Positions 8,814-18,440 are shown, numbered from the stretch's first letter. The stretch is DNA of 64,000 nucleotides from CAYYIS01 sp964470965 (GCA_964470965.1 CAYYIS010000005.1:102103-166102); one strand, 5' to 3'. Made by a program: numbers and translations. The notes: generated by a model from the letters alone, not told the origin.

Positions 8814-10193
8814 CTAATCTCGTTTCCGGAACCAGATCCAGTAGACCGGTATGCCTGCGGCAAGACAGACGAGACCGGGAACAGCCTGAGTGGTATTTTC
8901 GACTAGAATCGAGACAATGACGCAGGTAGTGACCAGAAGGAAAAAGAGTGGTATCCAGGGATAACACGGTACCCGAAACGGTCTTGGGACATCCGGGTGG
9001 CTGCGGCGCAGCTTCAGAAGGGCCACGACGCACAATCCGAAATAGGCGTAGACTGCATAGACGAAAGCGTTAATGATATCCTGGAACGATCCGAGGAAAG
9101 TCCACACCATTGCCCAGAGGGTCAGGGCGACTATGGCTCGCGATGGGGTTCGGTAAGTAGGGTGTACGTGGGTGAACCATTTGAAGAAGATCCCTTCCTG
9201 CGCCATAGCATAGGGCACTCTCGGCGTATACATCAGAATACCGTTCATGGTGCCGAACGTGGAGATCATCACGGCCAGGGAAATCAGTGAGCCACCGACC
9301 GGGCCGATCAACCGCACCGCCACATCCGCAGCCACGCGCTCCGAGGCGGCGATTTCTTGGATGCTCAAAACATACAGGTAAGACCAGTTGACCGCAATGT
9401 ACACGAGTGTGCAGGTGCCCAGCCCCAGGAAGATGGCTCGGGGCAGGATACGCTGGGGATCTTTCACCTCCCCGGCGATAGCGTTGGTGTTGGCCCAGCC
9501 CTGATAGGCGAACAGGGCCCCGATCATGGCGGGGCCCATGAGGCCCGCCAGGCCCCAGTCGATCTTCTGCGGCACCAGAGGTAAAAAATGGTTCCAATCG
9601 CCTCCGCCGACCAGAACCGCAACGACTGTGAGACTGACCAGAGCCGCGACCTTAGCGAAAGTAGTCAGATTCATGACAGCCCCGCCGAAGCGGACCCCGC
9701 AATAATTAACGGCGCAGAGTACCCACAGCAATACCCAGATGGCCACCTGCTGCGTGCTGACCGTTGAACCACCAACGGATATGACCACCGCGTCCGGTGA
9801 CACCGTCGGTATGAAATACCCAAGATAACTCACGCACACCACCGCGATCGCCGCAAGTCCGGCGCTCTGTATGAGTACCACCTCCATCCAGCCGTACAGA
9901 AACCCGACAACCGGCGGAAACGCCTCCAGCAAATAAACCAACTGTCCTCCACTGCGCGGCATCATGGCCCCCAGCTCCGCGAAGCACAGCGCCCCGGTAA
10001 AACCCATCAGTCCGCCGATAAACCAAACGGACATAAACAACCCGGGATTACCCAGCGCCTGAGCGATTCCGGCAGGCGCACCGAATATGCCGGACCCGAT
10101 GATCCCACCGATAACGATGGTCGTGGCGGATGTAAGTCCGAGGTCGCGCGCCAGCTCGGTTTCGAGGGTAAATCGGTTAGGCAACTGGTTCAT
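8814..10193 (-). CDS. APC-superfamily amino-acid permease
   Basis: 459-aa integral membrane transporter with about 12 hydrophobic segments. The first helix carries the APC signature 'TIVIGGIIGSGIFGAPAGIA' region, where the backbone break binds the amino-acid substrate. 'MPRSGGQLVYLLEAF' and 'AYQGWANTNAIAGEVKDPQRILPRAI' are also typical, and resemble the LAT/YfnA-like branch. The C-terminal 'FRVPCYPWIPLFFLL' block is common in this branch. It probably exchanges or imports a neutral or cationic amino acid across the inner membrane; the substrate cannot be read from sequence. It is flanked by a 188-base gap downstream and a structured region (nested inverted repeats) upstream, and has no operon partner. 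Confidence 0.9.
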   Translation of the reverse strand: MNQLPNRFTLETELARDLGLTSATTIVIGGIIGSGIFGAPAGIAQALGNPGLFMSVWFIGGLMGFTGALCFAELGAMMPRSGGQLVYLLEAFPPVVGFLYGWMEVVLIQSAGLAAIAVVCVSYLGYFIPTVSPDAVVISVGGSTVSTQQVAIWVLLWVLCAVNYCGVRFGGAVMNLTTFAKVAALVSLTVVAVLVGGGDWNHFLPLVPQKIDWGLAGLMGPAMIGALFAYQGWANTNAIAGEVKDPQRILPRAIFLGLGTCTLVYIAVNWSYLYVLSIQEIAASERVAADVAVRLIGPVGGSLISLAVMISTFGTMNGILMYTPRVPYAMAQEGIFFKWFTHVHPTYRTPSRAIVALTLWAMVWTFLGSFQDIINAFVYAVYAYFGLCVVALLKLRRSHPDVPRPFRVPCYPWIPLFFLLVTTCVIVSILVENTTQAVPGLVCLAAGIPVYWIWFRKRD

Positions 10194-10245
10194 TAATCGG
10201 TCGATTCATTGGTTGACTGAAAGGCCATAACTGGATCATTGATGA

Positions 10246-10354
10246 GGTACAATCGGCAGAAAGTCAAGGTGTGTTAGGGTCAGATTCCCAGGAAACCCTG
10301 TGATGATCTTTTGGGTTTCCTGGGAATTCCTTCTGGTTTGGACCGATTGTAACC
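10246..10354. repeat. Nested inverted repeats
   Basis: An inner perfect 15-bp inverted repeat (10284-10298 with 10313-10327, ATTCCCAGGAAACCC and its complement, 14-base loop) lies inside an outer inverted repeat (TACAATCGG at 10248-10256 with CCGATTGTA at 10343-10351). GG/CC pairs extend the outer arm past a one-base bulge. There is no T-run on either side, so it does not look like a simple terminator. It could be a small palindromic repeat element or a structured leader of the permease gene. Confidence 0.6.
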
Positions 10355-10458
10355 GGGACGAAATTTCGCAACCTTGAGGTTGTTCAGGTACGATAAACGA
10401 GATTGAATTCCGGGAGTGGCGGTTAGACTATTTTTTCAACCCCTTCGTTGTGCTATTT

Positions 10459-10690
10459 TCAGATTCTCAGATTTGTTCTAAACAGCTTGAGTATTCGGTT
10501 GTATTCATCGGTCCAGCTGTTGGCCTCCCGGAAGCCGTGGTCCCCCATAGGGTACATGGCCACCTCCGGTTCTCTTTACCCAATTCGATCAATCGCTGCG
10601 ACAATCTGACCGGACCGAAACGTGAAAAACCCACATCTTCTGCGTATCCGCACAGTGGTTGGCGTCAGCGCCGTATGAAAAAATCAGATC
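10459..10690 (-). pseudogene. Remnant of an S9 (prolyl oligopeptidase) family peptidase, C-terminus
   Basis: On the minus strand the last 34 codons before the TGA at 10459-10461 read VAMYPMGDHGFREANSWTDE…RILKLFRTNLRI. This is the characteristic C-terminus of S9 peptidases, including the catalytic-His segment 'DHGF'. Just upstream, 'SGQIVAAIDRIG' and 'KENR' continue the match but in a shifted frame, and the reading frame meets a TAA at 10576-10578. Further upstream 'SYGADANHCADTQKMW' resembles the family's 'HG..D…' Asp region. The rest of the peptidase is not recognisable, so this is a truncated, frameshifted relic. The family assignment rests on the C-terminal segment only. Confidence 0.55.
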
Positions 10691-11201
10691 ACGCATAGCA
10701 TCGTTTTTTGTAAACCAAATGGTGGGTTCCGGAACGGTCCTGGGGATGCATGCCATTCGGACAACATCCCTTGTTCAGAAAAAACGAACGATATCCGATT
10801 GATATACCTGGGCTGCCTACCTCTGAGCGTGATTTTGTCTATCATGATCGAACAGATCCGCATGTTCCGACTTCAGCCGAAAAATCATATCAGCATGTCA
10901 GGTTTCGACCGCTGAAGCCAGTGCCGCCTCAGATCCTGCCTCAAGGTGCTTCCGGCCCCGCTTGGCCTGTTATGAATACCGGAATCGGATGGAGACTTTC
11001 CTATTATGACAGCCCTCTCTCGAGGACGCCCGGCGTCCGCTTAGGAACAGGCAGGAGGATACCCGCATGCAGGAAAAAACCAGCTGAGCGGGGCCCTTGC
11101 CGCGGACAAGAGGCTCCCTGTTGCGTTCTGAAAAAAACTTAATGGACTTCAGCCAGTTTGCAAGGAAAATGAAGCGCGGATATCTGCAATTCTGAAATGC
11201 C
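10691..11201. other. Non-coding or decayed sequence
   Basis: No gene is supported. A 130-codon open frame at 10750-11142 (+) is rich in Pro, Arg and Gly, has no ribosome site and has no family match. The stretch probably contains the eroded body of the S9 peptidase gene whose end is seen at 10459-10690. Confidence 0.4.
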
Positions 11202-11230
11202 TTGACAGGGATATTGATAATTCCTACATG
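11202..11230 (+). promoter_or_regulatory. Possible promoter of the serine hydrolase gene
   Basis: TTGACA at 11202-11207, a 17-base spacer and TACATG at 11225-11230. The -35 is consensus and the -10 weak. The gene starts at 11295. Confidence 0.35.
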
Positions 11231-11294
11231 GTAGGTGGCACAGACGACGATCTTTAATGCAATATTTACCGCCTCCTGGAAAGGTTCGGGTGAA

Positions 11295-12416
11295 ATGTCC
11301 GTCACAACGCCTTTATTGCCGACCGACATACCGGAAGATGTCGGAATATCATCGGGCACATTCGAGGAAATCAACAGTTATATGCAGTCCTGGATCGAGA
11401 CGGACCGTGCGGCGGCAGCGGCGATCGGTCTGGCCCGTCGAGGGCGGGTTCTGATGCGGGGGGTCGGCAGGATGACGCTGGACTCGGACGGTGTGGTTCT
11501 GCCGGCAGACGCAATTTTCCTGGTCGCTTCGATTACCAAGCCTGTGACCTGTGCCGCGGTAGCGTTGCTACTACAGAAAGGTCTGATACAGATTGATACA
11601 CCGGTGAGCGCCATCGTTTCGGAATTCCGAGGGCAGGGCAAGGAGACGATCACAATCCACCATCTGCTAACGCATACTTCCGGTCTGCCGGACATGATTC
11701 CTGAGAACATGGAATACAGGAAGGAATTCCGTCCCTTGGATAAATTCATCGAACGAATCTGTACGGTGAATCTGCTTTTTAAACCCGGTACCGGTGTTTC
11801 ATATCAAAGCACCGGCATCGCTATGCTTGGCGAGATCGTAAAGCGGATTACCGGAACGCCGTTGCCGGAATTCCTTCACGACGAATTTTTTGTTCCCCTG
11901 GGCATGGACGATACCTCTCTGGGCATTCAAAATATAGATGAAAACCGCATCCCGACCATCCGTGTCCCGGAGGAGGTGATCGAAGCGGAATGGCACTGGA
12001 ACCGTGCGTACTGGCGTGGACTGGGGGCGCCGTGGGGCGGTATGTTCACCACGGTTCGGGATTTGAATATTTTTCTGCAGACCTTCCTCAACGGCGGCGC
12101 TTACGGAAACACACGCATTCTCTCACCGGAAACAGTGGCGGGTATGATCGCCAATCATACGGATTACATGCCCGATCTGCCCGATGAAGCCAAACAGAAG
12201 GCGAACTGGGGCCTGGGCTGGCGGCTCAACGGGCCGACACCATCCTTCGGAGGGAAGAGTCCGCCATCCCAACAGGCGTTCGGCCATGGCGGCTCTACCG
12301 GCACCGAATGCTGGGCGGATCCTGAAACCGGCCTGTCCTGCGCTCTTTTCACGACCCAGCCGGAGATGTATGGCAGCGATGAGTTCAAGAGGGTCGCGGA
12401 CCTGGCAGTACGTTGA
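11295..12416 (+). CDS. Serine hydrolase, beta-lactamase/class C-like family
   Basis: 373-aa member of the beta-lactamase (AmpC/EstB-like, Pfam Beta-lactamase) family. The nucleophile motif SxxK is 'SITK' within 'FLVASITKPVTC', the second motif YxS is 'YQS' in 'VSYQSTGIAML', and the third is 'HGGSTGT' near the C-terminus. All three active-site elements are therefore present. Other family blocks are 'ITIHHLLTHTSGLPD' and 'FFVPLGMDDTSLG'. The ATG at 11295 is used; a longer frame from 11235 adds residues without homology. No signal peptide is seen, so it is more likely a cytoplasmic esterase, D-aminopeptidase-like or amide hydrolase than a periplasmic beta-lactamase. It is monocistronic, next to the relic of another peptidase. 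Confidence 0.85.
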   Translation: MSVTTPLLPTDIPEDVGISSGTFEEINSYMQSWIETDRAAAAAIGLARRGRVLMRGVGRMTLDSDGVVLPADAIFLVASITKPVTCAAVALLLQKGLIQIDTPVSAIVSEFRGQGKETITIHHLLTHTSGLPDMIPENMEYRKEFRPLDKFIERICTVNLLFKPGTGVSYQSTGIAMLGEIVKRITGTPLPEFLHDEFFVPLGMDDTSLGIQNIDENRIPTIRVPEEVIEAEWHWNRAYWRGLGAPWGGMFTTVRDLNIFLQTFLNGGAYGNTRILSPETVAGMIANHTDYMPDLPDEAKQKANWGLGWRLNGPTPSFGGKSPPSQQAFGHGGSTGTECWADPETGLSCALFTTQPEMYGSDEFKRVADLAVR

Positions 12417-12718
12417 GAGCCATAGGTAGATTAGCGTTCGGATTTGTCTATGTACAAACCAGCCACTATCCGTTACGGTCTTCAGCGCGTGGCGGCTGTA
12501 TACGTTTGACATATCTGAACAAGTATGTCCTGTACACGCGCTAAATGCATGTTAATGAATTCGTGATTAACGGGCGGCAGGTTTACCAGGCGGACGAGCC
12601 TTCCTTTGCGTTTTTTCCGGTTGCTGGTTCAGGGAGACTTCGATACCGCTTTAATCAAACTCAGCACGATGGATTCGCAGCGAGCGGAGTGAGCGGTATT
12701 TGGAACCAGACTCCAACA
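12417..12718. other. Intergenic, nothing recognised
   Basis: The 300 bases between the serine hydrolase and the terminator at 12719 contain no supported gene. Short open frames here have no ribosome site or family match. Confidence 0.5.
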
Positions 12719-12757
12719 ACAAAGGGCGATACCGAATCGACCGGTATCGCCCTTTGT
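12719..12757 (-). terminator. Rho-independent terminator of the giant secreted-protein gene
   Basis: A perfect 16-bp stem (12719-12734 with 12742-12757) and a 7-base loop. Read on the minus strand, the stem ends in TTTGT and is followed by a T-rich TGTTGG stretch. It lies 25 bases past the stop at 12783. Confidence 0.8.
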
Positions 12758-12782
12758 CTTGCTTGCCTGCACCGGCGGGTTC

Positions 12783-15700
12783 CTATTTCAACAACAGCAT
12801 CTTGCGTGCTTTGCTGAACTCACCGGCTTCGATGCGGTATACGTAGATGCCGCTGGCAGTCGCCCCCCCGCGTTGGCTCATACCGTTCCAAGAAACCTCA
12901 TGGAACCCGGCCGCCATGGCCTCATCGTTCAGCAGACGGACCACCTCCTGGCCGAGTATGTTGTAGACGATCAGCGAGACTTTGGTCGGATTCGGAAGGT
13001 CGAAGCGAATCGTAGTGGCCGGATTGAACGGGTTCGGCGCATTCTGATTCAGCGCGAACGTACTCGGCGCCCCTACACGCAGGCTGATTGGACCGAAACG
13101 CCGCATCTCGCCAAGGGCGCTTACCGATTCGATCATGTAGAAGTACCGCTGGTTCACCTGTACCGCGCCATCCTGGAATTCAAACATGTCGTTTCCAGTG
13201 ATGAGCTCATCCGTAAGCCGCTCGAAGCCACCGTCGCGGTTCAGACTCCGCAGCACATGGAAGCCCGAAAGCGCCGGATCCGGCGTGCCGATAGACCAGG
13301 TGACGATCACGACACCTCGATCGGACTCGGCCGCCATGGTAGCCAGAGTTACCGAGGTCGGCGTGGCAGCGGAGGCCACGAACGACTGACCCGCAGACCA
13401 CTCGCCGGCAAACGACCCGTCGCTGGCTGTCGAACGCCAGTAATAAGTTACACCGTCGCTCAATGCCGTGCTGTCCGGCTGGCCGAGATCGAGCACTTGC
13501 CAGTTGGTCGGATTGCCGGTCGTGCCTTCGTCAACGCCTTCCCTGGAAGCGATGACGCTGGTGAAGCCCGCATCGGTCGCCACCTGGAACGTGTACGTCA
13601 GCGTGGCCCGGGACGGATCCCCCGACACGGCTGTGGCATTGGCCACAACCAGAACAGGTTTGAGAGAAACCGTATCACCCGTCGCCGGCGTGGTGGCGGT
13701 AGGCGCAGTGGCCACCTGTGAGGTTCCGGGCGTCACCGCGCTTGTGCTCGTGGCAGAGGTGCCCACGTTGCCGGCGTTGTCTATGGCCGTCACGGTGTAT
13801 GTGTACGTGGTGTCGTTGGTGGCCGTCGGATCCAGCAGTTCCACCTCAGTCACATTGGTGGCGATCGTGGTGCTGTTCCGAGTAATGTTGTAACCCATGA
13901 TCCCGGACGCGTCCGTACTGGCATCCCAGCGTAACAGCACCGCACCACTGCCCGGAACCGCCGTTGCGGTGGCGGGAGGCGCAGGTTCGGTCAGATCCAC
14001 ATCGGCCGGCGTCGTCACACTGTCCAGATCACTCTTGGCCTGCGGCCGCGGTACGCTCTGATCCAGGACGTTCTCCGAACCTACCTGGAAATAGTACGTG
14101 CGTCCCAATTCCAGCCCCGTCAACGTTACCGAATGCGAGGTTGCACCAGTCTGGGTTCCGGTTGTCACCTGGGTCGACAGATCGGACAGCGTGTCGTAAT
14201 CTACGAAGCTGCTGGCCAGTTTATCGGTGGCCCAGGTGAAAGTGACCGTCGCCGTGGAGTCCGGTTGGGTGGACGTGGACGTGGCCACGTCAGACACTGC
14301 CGGAGTGGCCACGTCGGGTGTGGCCGACGTGGTGAACGTGAATGTGCCACTGGTACTCGGTCCGTTATCTGTAACATCGGTGGAGGATACCTTGTAGAAG
14401 TACTGCGTACTCGCGCTAAGACCGGTCAGGGTCACTTGATGGTCGGTGACGATAGCCAAATCGGACGCGGTCGTTATCAGGCTGTCCGCGTTGGTTCCGA
14501 ACTGCACATCCGAATCGGCGCCTTCGTCGGTGGTCCAGGCGATAATGGCCCTGTCATCCGACGGTGCGGAAGAGATAGAGGCATCGTCGATGACCGGCGG
14601 CGTTGCATCCGCGCTGGCTACCGTGAGTCCCACTGCCTGAGCGCTGGTGGTCGGTCCGTTGTTGCTCGGATCGATCGACGACACAGTGAAGTCATACGAG
14701 GTGTTCGGAGTCAGGTTGCTCAGAGTAAGCTGATGCAGGGTCACCTGATCCGAACTGGTAGTGCTCTCGTTGAGGTTGCCACCGATGCCAAAGTCCACCT
14801 GGCTGGTCGACAGTTCATCCGTCTCCCACTGGATCACGAGTTGGTTGTCCGTCTGCGCGACCAAGGACGGCCCGTTCAGGATGATCGGCGCCTGTGTATC
14901 AGGCTGTGTGTTGGTTGTGAAGCGCCCGTTGGATCCCGGCACCTGCACGATACCGGTGATAAACAGCTTGCCGCCGCTGACCACGGGCTTCGCCGTACTG
15001 AATTGCGTTTCCGGCGGCCAGATTAGGAACCGTCCGTCCGGCGCCTGAGAGGTGATGACCACCAGATACTGTCCGCCCGCGATGAGGCCCGGCAATACGA
15101 CCCGATGGTTTTTGGTAAAGTCGTCACTGCCCCGGACAAATGCATCATCGAGGTTAAACGTTCCGGTTCCCGTCGAATCCAACTGAAAGTACGCGAACCC
15201 GTTCGACGGTATGTTGGTACGCCAGCGGAACACCACCCGCTCGTCCGACTTGTAGCCCACTGACGGCGCTCTTGTAAAGCGAAGGGGCGCCACCCGTCCG
15301 GACTGCTTCGTCCTGAACCAGCCGGTACGGCTGACGGCCGACTGACCGTTGGAGCGTGTGGCTTTGACGAAATAGCTATACCTTGTTTCAGGCTTGAGAT
15401 TAGTCAGAATCGCCGTCGGGCTGGTCGAAGGATCCGAGACCGTTTCGGACAATGTGTCCGTGGAATCTGCCTCCCAGTAAAAAGCCTCCAGCTGGACCGG
15501 GAAGCTTGAGACGATCGAGATGAGCGCGGTCGTGTCCGTTGTGGCGAAGTCATCCACCTTCCTCACACGGAAGACCGGCGGCAGTGTATCGATGGTCGCC
15601 CGCGTGAGGAACGAGATGGTATCGCTGGATACCGTCTGGCTGCCGGTAGCACTGAACACCACCTGATACCGTTTGCCCGCGATAAGGCCGGATAGTGTGA

Positions 15701-17969
15701 TAAAATGGCTCTTCTTTTTTTTGTTATCTTCGACAAGTTGAGTAAGTGTTCCTGCGCCTACCGTGTCGAAGTTGGCCACCACCGTGGTTCGCCGGTCCGT
15801 CCGCATGAGAAATCCGGCGCTTTTGTCTGATCGTTCCGTAAGCCTCGGAAAGACCGCGAAGACCGGTGGTGCCAGATCCGCAATGCCGCGTGTGCGAAAC
15901 GAATCTACAGCAGAGGTGAACGTCCGGCCGAAGGGATCTTCGGCGTGTATCTGGAAATAGTAGGTCGTAGCCCGGGACAGCCCGGAAAGAACCAGAGTAT
16001 GGTTCTGAACACCCAGGGAGTCCGCTTCTTCTTCTACCGTTTCAGATAACGAATCGCTTGCGGTGCCGTACGTCAAGACTGTGTTGGTCGCACCGCTAGT
16101 ACGCCAGGCGATCGTGGCGTACGTGGTGTCCGGCTCCACAACCGGCCCCGCGACGATGACCGCCTGGCGGGGCGCTGGAATGTCGTTTTGATTTATACCC
16201 ACGATATCCGACAGATGAGTCACCGTGACAACCAATTCCTGTGAATCCGGATTGTATTGGGTAAATATGCCTTCCTGAGTAGGATGGCCGTCCTCTTCCA
16301 GGAACACCAGCGCCAGGTCGGAAGGATCGGCGCCGGAGAATCCCGAATTGTTGAGTAAGTCTGCTGAAGCGCCTGCCGGAAACTGGAAAATTAATGGTGA
16401 GCCATCCCGAAAATCGAAGCGGTCAAACATCACCCCGTCTTTCTCGATCCTGAGATTGATGTGAAAGAACGTATCAATCGTGTCGCCTTCAACAACGATG
16501 GGTGTGCTCCTCGGTTTACTCTGGTCGGTCACATCGAGGTTCTTGATAGTGGCATGCAACGTGACACCGTCCGCCTCATTTATGTTAACATCCGGGATAT
16601 TGATGGCCATATTCGCGAGACCATCCATGAACGGTTGAACACGGTCACCGGTGAATAGTCCATTGGCGCCGCCTGAGAAGCCGCTCAGATCTTTGGAACC
16701 AAACGTGTTGAGAATACCCAGGGGGATCGTACTGGTATCGATCGGTATCGTAACAGCCACAGTCACAGAATCTCCAAGGAAAGGGATCCTCGCCGTAGCA
16801 TCCAGAGACAGGATAACCCGAATTTCCCTTGGATCAAGCGTCTGGATCGGTTTGATACGCCGGATACGGTGGTTGTTCGCATCGGCCACATAGATATTGC
16901 CGGCTGGACCGATGATCAGACCTGCAGGTCCATTCAAAGACGCCAGGGCACCGGGGCCATTGGCGAAATCGGCCAGACCGGAACCGGCGACAGTCGATAC
17001 TTCGTTGTCTACCAGGTTGAGTTTACGGATTCTGTTGTCCTCATAATCCGAAATCACCAGGTTGTTTCCGGAGATGTCGATACCGGCTGGTGCAGCGAAA
17101 AGTGCGTCTGTGGTTGCGCCGTCGGCAAAGCCGGAATCACTGCCGGCAATGGTAGTGACATCGTACGTGTTACGGTCAATTTTTTTGATCTTGTGGGCAC
17201 CAGCATCGGTGAGGTACAGGTACCGCCCTTTAGAAGCCAGACTGATAGGATCCATGAACTGCGCAGCCGTTCCAACGCCGTCGGTATCACCCTGTTGCAT
17301 TCCGCCTGCTGCGGTTGTGACTTCCGTGGTTTCCAGGTTAATTTTCCTGATGCTGTAGTTGGAGGCGTCGGCGACGTACAGAGAGTCGTCTACAATCACC
17401 ATACCCAACGGTTCATTAAATTGGGCATCTGCACCCGTGCCGTCAGCAGATCCAGCTACGCCAGAACCAGCCAGGGTAGTGACATTGGCTGTGTTCAGGT
17501 TGATTTTCCGGATTACATGCCCCGCTTCCTCGGACACGTACGCGTGGGCTCCCTGTATTTCGATAAACGCGGGCGTATTGAACGAAGCGGCTGTCCCGAT
17601 ACCGTCGATGGTCTCAGCCTGCCCGTCTCCCGCGAGGGTGGTAACCTCCCCCGTAATCAGGTTCACCGTACGGATCCGATGGTTTCCGCTATCCGCCACG
17701 TACAGATTATTACCGCGAACGGCAACGTCTGTCGGCTCGTCGAAGAGGGCGCTCAGCGGATCGTTGGAATCCCGATAATCCGGGTCGCCCGACCCCGCAA
17801 GAGTGGATACATCACCAGACGCCACATCCACCGACACCGGCAAGGCGGACCCGTATGCACTGGATCCAACGTTCGCGGATTCGGTAACATTGCCTGGCTG
17901 GGCAGAAACCTTGGTCCCGGATATCGCCGCAAAATAGATCAAAAATCCAATTACTACATACTTTTTCAT
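12783..17969 (-). CDS. Giant secreted NHL-repeat / fibronectin-III protein with C-terminal sorting domain
   Basis: 1728 aa. A Sec signal peptide (MKKYVVIGFLIYFAAISG…, cleavage near 'SAQ') is followed by six NHL-type beta-propeller repeats (about 45-380, 'LYVADSGNHRIR'-like cores, each with 'TLAGSG'). A unique beta domain comes next, then a long series of about eight or nine fibronectin-III/purple-acid-phosphatase-N-like modules ('ATIAWRTSG', 'TTYYFQ', 'VQFGT'). The end is a FlgD-like C-terminal domain ('FALNQNAPNPFNPATTIRF…ILGQEVVRLL…GIYVYRIEAG') of the kind used by type IX secretion in the FCB group. It is probably exported and attached or released at the cell surface, perhaps for adhesion or polymer binding. 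The ATG at 17969 has AGGAGG ahead; the frame extends 20 codons further but without a signal sequence. There is a terminator downstream, and it is divergent from the molybdenum hydroxylase operon. The ligand is unknown. Confidence 0.88.
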   Translation of the reverse strand: MKKYVVIGFLIYFAAISGTKVSAQPGNVTESANVGSSAYGSALPVSVDVASGDVSTLAGSGDPDYRDSNDPLSALFDEPTDVAVRGNNLYVADSGNHRIRTVNLITGEVTTLAGDGQAETIDGIGTAASFNTPAFIEIQGAHAYVSEEAGHVIRKINLNTANVTTLAGSGVAGSADGTGADAQFNEPLGMVIVDDSLYVADASNYSIRKINLETTEVTTAAGGMQQGDTDGVGTAAQFMDPISLASKGRYLYLTDAGAHKIKKIDRNTYDVTTIAGSDSGFADGATTDALFAAPAGIDISGNNLVISDYEDNRIRKLNLVDNEVSTVAGSGLADFANGPGALASLNGPAGLIIGPAGNIYVADANNHRIRRIKPIQTLDPREIRVILSLDATARIPFLGDSVTVAVTIPIDTSTIPLGILNTFGSKDLSGFSGGANGLFTGDRVQPFMDGLANMAINIPDVNINEADGVTLHATIKNLDVTDQSKPRSTPIVVEGDTIDTFFHINLRIEKDGVMFDRFDFRDGSPLIFQFPAGASADLLNNSGFSGADPSDLALVFLEEDGHPTQEGIFTQYNPDSQELVVTVTHLSDIVGINQNDIPAPRQAVIVAGPVVEPDTTYATIAWRTSGATNTVLTYGTASDSLSETVEEEADSLGVQNHTLVLSGLSRATTYYFQIHAEDPFGRTFTSAVDSFRTRGIADLAPPVFAVFPRLTERSDKSAGFLMRTDRRTTVVANFDTVGAGTLTQLVEDNKKKKSHFITLSGLIAGKRYQVVFSATGSQTVSSDTISFLTRATIDTLPPVFRVRKVDDFATTDTTALISIVSSFPVQLEAFYWEADSTDTLSETVSDPSTSPTAILTNLKPETRYSYFVKATRSNGQSAVSRTGWFRTKQSGRVAPLRFTRAPSVGYKSDERVVFRWRTNIPSNGFAYFQLDSTGTGTFNLDDAFVRGSDDFTKNHRVVLPGLIAGGQYLVVITSQAPDGRFLIWPPETQFSTAKPVVSGGKLFITGIVQVPGSNGRFTTNTQPDTQAPIILNGPSLVAQTDNQLVIQWETDELSTSQVDFGIGGNLNESTTSSDQVTLHQLTLSNLTPNTSYDFTVSSIDPSNNGPTTSAQAVGLTVASADATPPVIDDASISSAPSDDRAIIAWTTDEGADSDVQFGTNADSLITTASDLAIVTDHQVTLTGLSASTQYFYKVSSTDVTDNGPSTSGTFTFTTSATPDVATPAVSDVATSTSTQPDSTATVTFTWATDKLASSFVDYDTLSDLSTQVTTGTQTGATSHSVTLTGLELGRTYYFQVGSENVLDQSVPRPQAKSDLDSVTTPADVDLTEPAPPATATAVPGSGAVLLRWDASTDASGIMGYNITRNSTTIATNVTEVELLDPTATNDTTYTYTVTAIDNAGNVGTSATSTSAVTPGTSQVATAPTATTPATGDTVSLKPVLVVANATAVSGDPSRATLTYTFQVATDAGFTSVIASREGVDEGTTGNPTNWQVLDLGQPDSTALSDGVTYYWRSTASDGSFAGEWSAGQSFVASAATPTSVTLATMAAESDRGVVIVTWSIGTPDPALSGFHVLRSLNRDGGFERLTDELITGNDMFEFQDGAVQVNQRYFYMIESVSALGEMRRFGPISLRVGAPSTFALNQNAPNPFNPATTIRFDLPNPTKVSLIVYNILGQEVVRLLNDEAMAAGFHEVSWNGMSQRGGATASGIYVYRIEAGEFSKARKMLLLK

Positions 17970-18009
17970 ACCGTCCTCCTGAGAATGAGCACCGTTCTCT
18001 TTTAACTGG

Positions 18010-18033
18010 TAGGATGTACCTGGGTACACCCTA
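18010..18033. promoter_or_regulatory. Inverted pair of TAGGRYGTACC motifs
   Basis: TAGGATGTACC at 18010-18020 and its inverted partner GGTACACCCTA at 18023-18033 (reverse complement TAGGGTGTACC). They lie 41-64 bases upstream of the secreted-protein start. The same 11-mer core occurs twice in tandem before the divergent molybdenum hydroxylase operon, which suggests a shared regulator. An mRNA hairpin is the alternative. Confidence 0.45.
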
Positions 18034-18181
18034 CGCCCAAGTCAGATACAGAGTCGGTTTTTATAACAAATTGCTTTTTGTGCAAAATCTCCAAATTTCT
18101 CCATTACACCACCGGCCGCCGGATTTACATGGTAAACGACGGTAAAGAATATTGGGGGGCGTTATTTTTCTGGCTTTGACA

Positions 18182-18210
18182 TAAATATAACCAGACACTA
18201 CCTCTGTCAA
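18182..18210 (-). promoter_or_regulatory. Possible promoter for the secreted-protein gene
   Basis: On the minus strand TTGACA (18210-18205) is followed by TATATT after 15 bases or TATTTA after 17 bases. The region around it (18061-18260) is AT-rich. The leader would be about 200 bases and would contain the motif pair at 18010-18033. Confidence 0.4.
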
Positions 18211-18412
18211 CGGGTGATTTAATTCCATTCTCAATAGAATACGAAAGAAAGCTCCTTCCATAGGTCCGACACGAATTCATCTGTAGGTAAATTACGAATT
18301 ACAGCGATTGCCCAAAATGATCGGCATCACACGACCCCAGGTTATTTCGAGGGACAATTCGTGTGAAACAGGTATGCCGAAAAAAATCACGCCTTTTTTG
18401 ATGTATTCTTTC

Positions 18413-18440
18413 TTGACTTCTATGTACTTTGAATTAATAT
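18413..18440 (+). promoter_or_regulatory. Promoter of the molybdenum hydroxylase operon
   Basis: TTGACT at 18413-18418, a 16-base spacer and TAATAT at 18435-18440. The first TAGGGCGTACC repeat begins within the -10 box, where a bound repressor would block transcription. Confidence 0.55.

Noticed and set aside
11295..12416. Antibiotic-inactivating class C beta-lactamase
   Set aside because: The SxxK, YxS and HGG motifs are those of the broad serine-hydrolase family, and there is no signal peptide for a periplasmic enzyme.
16869..18005. A 378-codon open frame on the plus strand opposite the giant secreted protein, with others at 12759-13721 and 14133-15026
   Set aside because: They lie wholly antisense to a gene with a clear signal peptide, domains and terminator. 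Their Arg/Gly/His-rich composition is typical of the reverse frame of a repetitive beta-rich gene.
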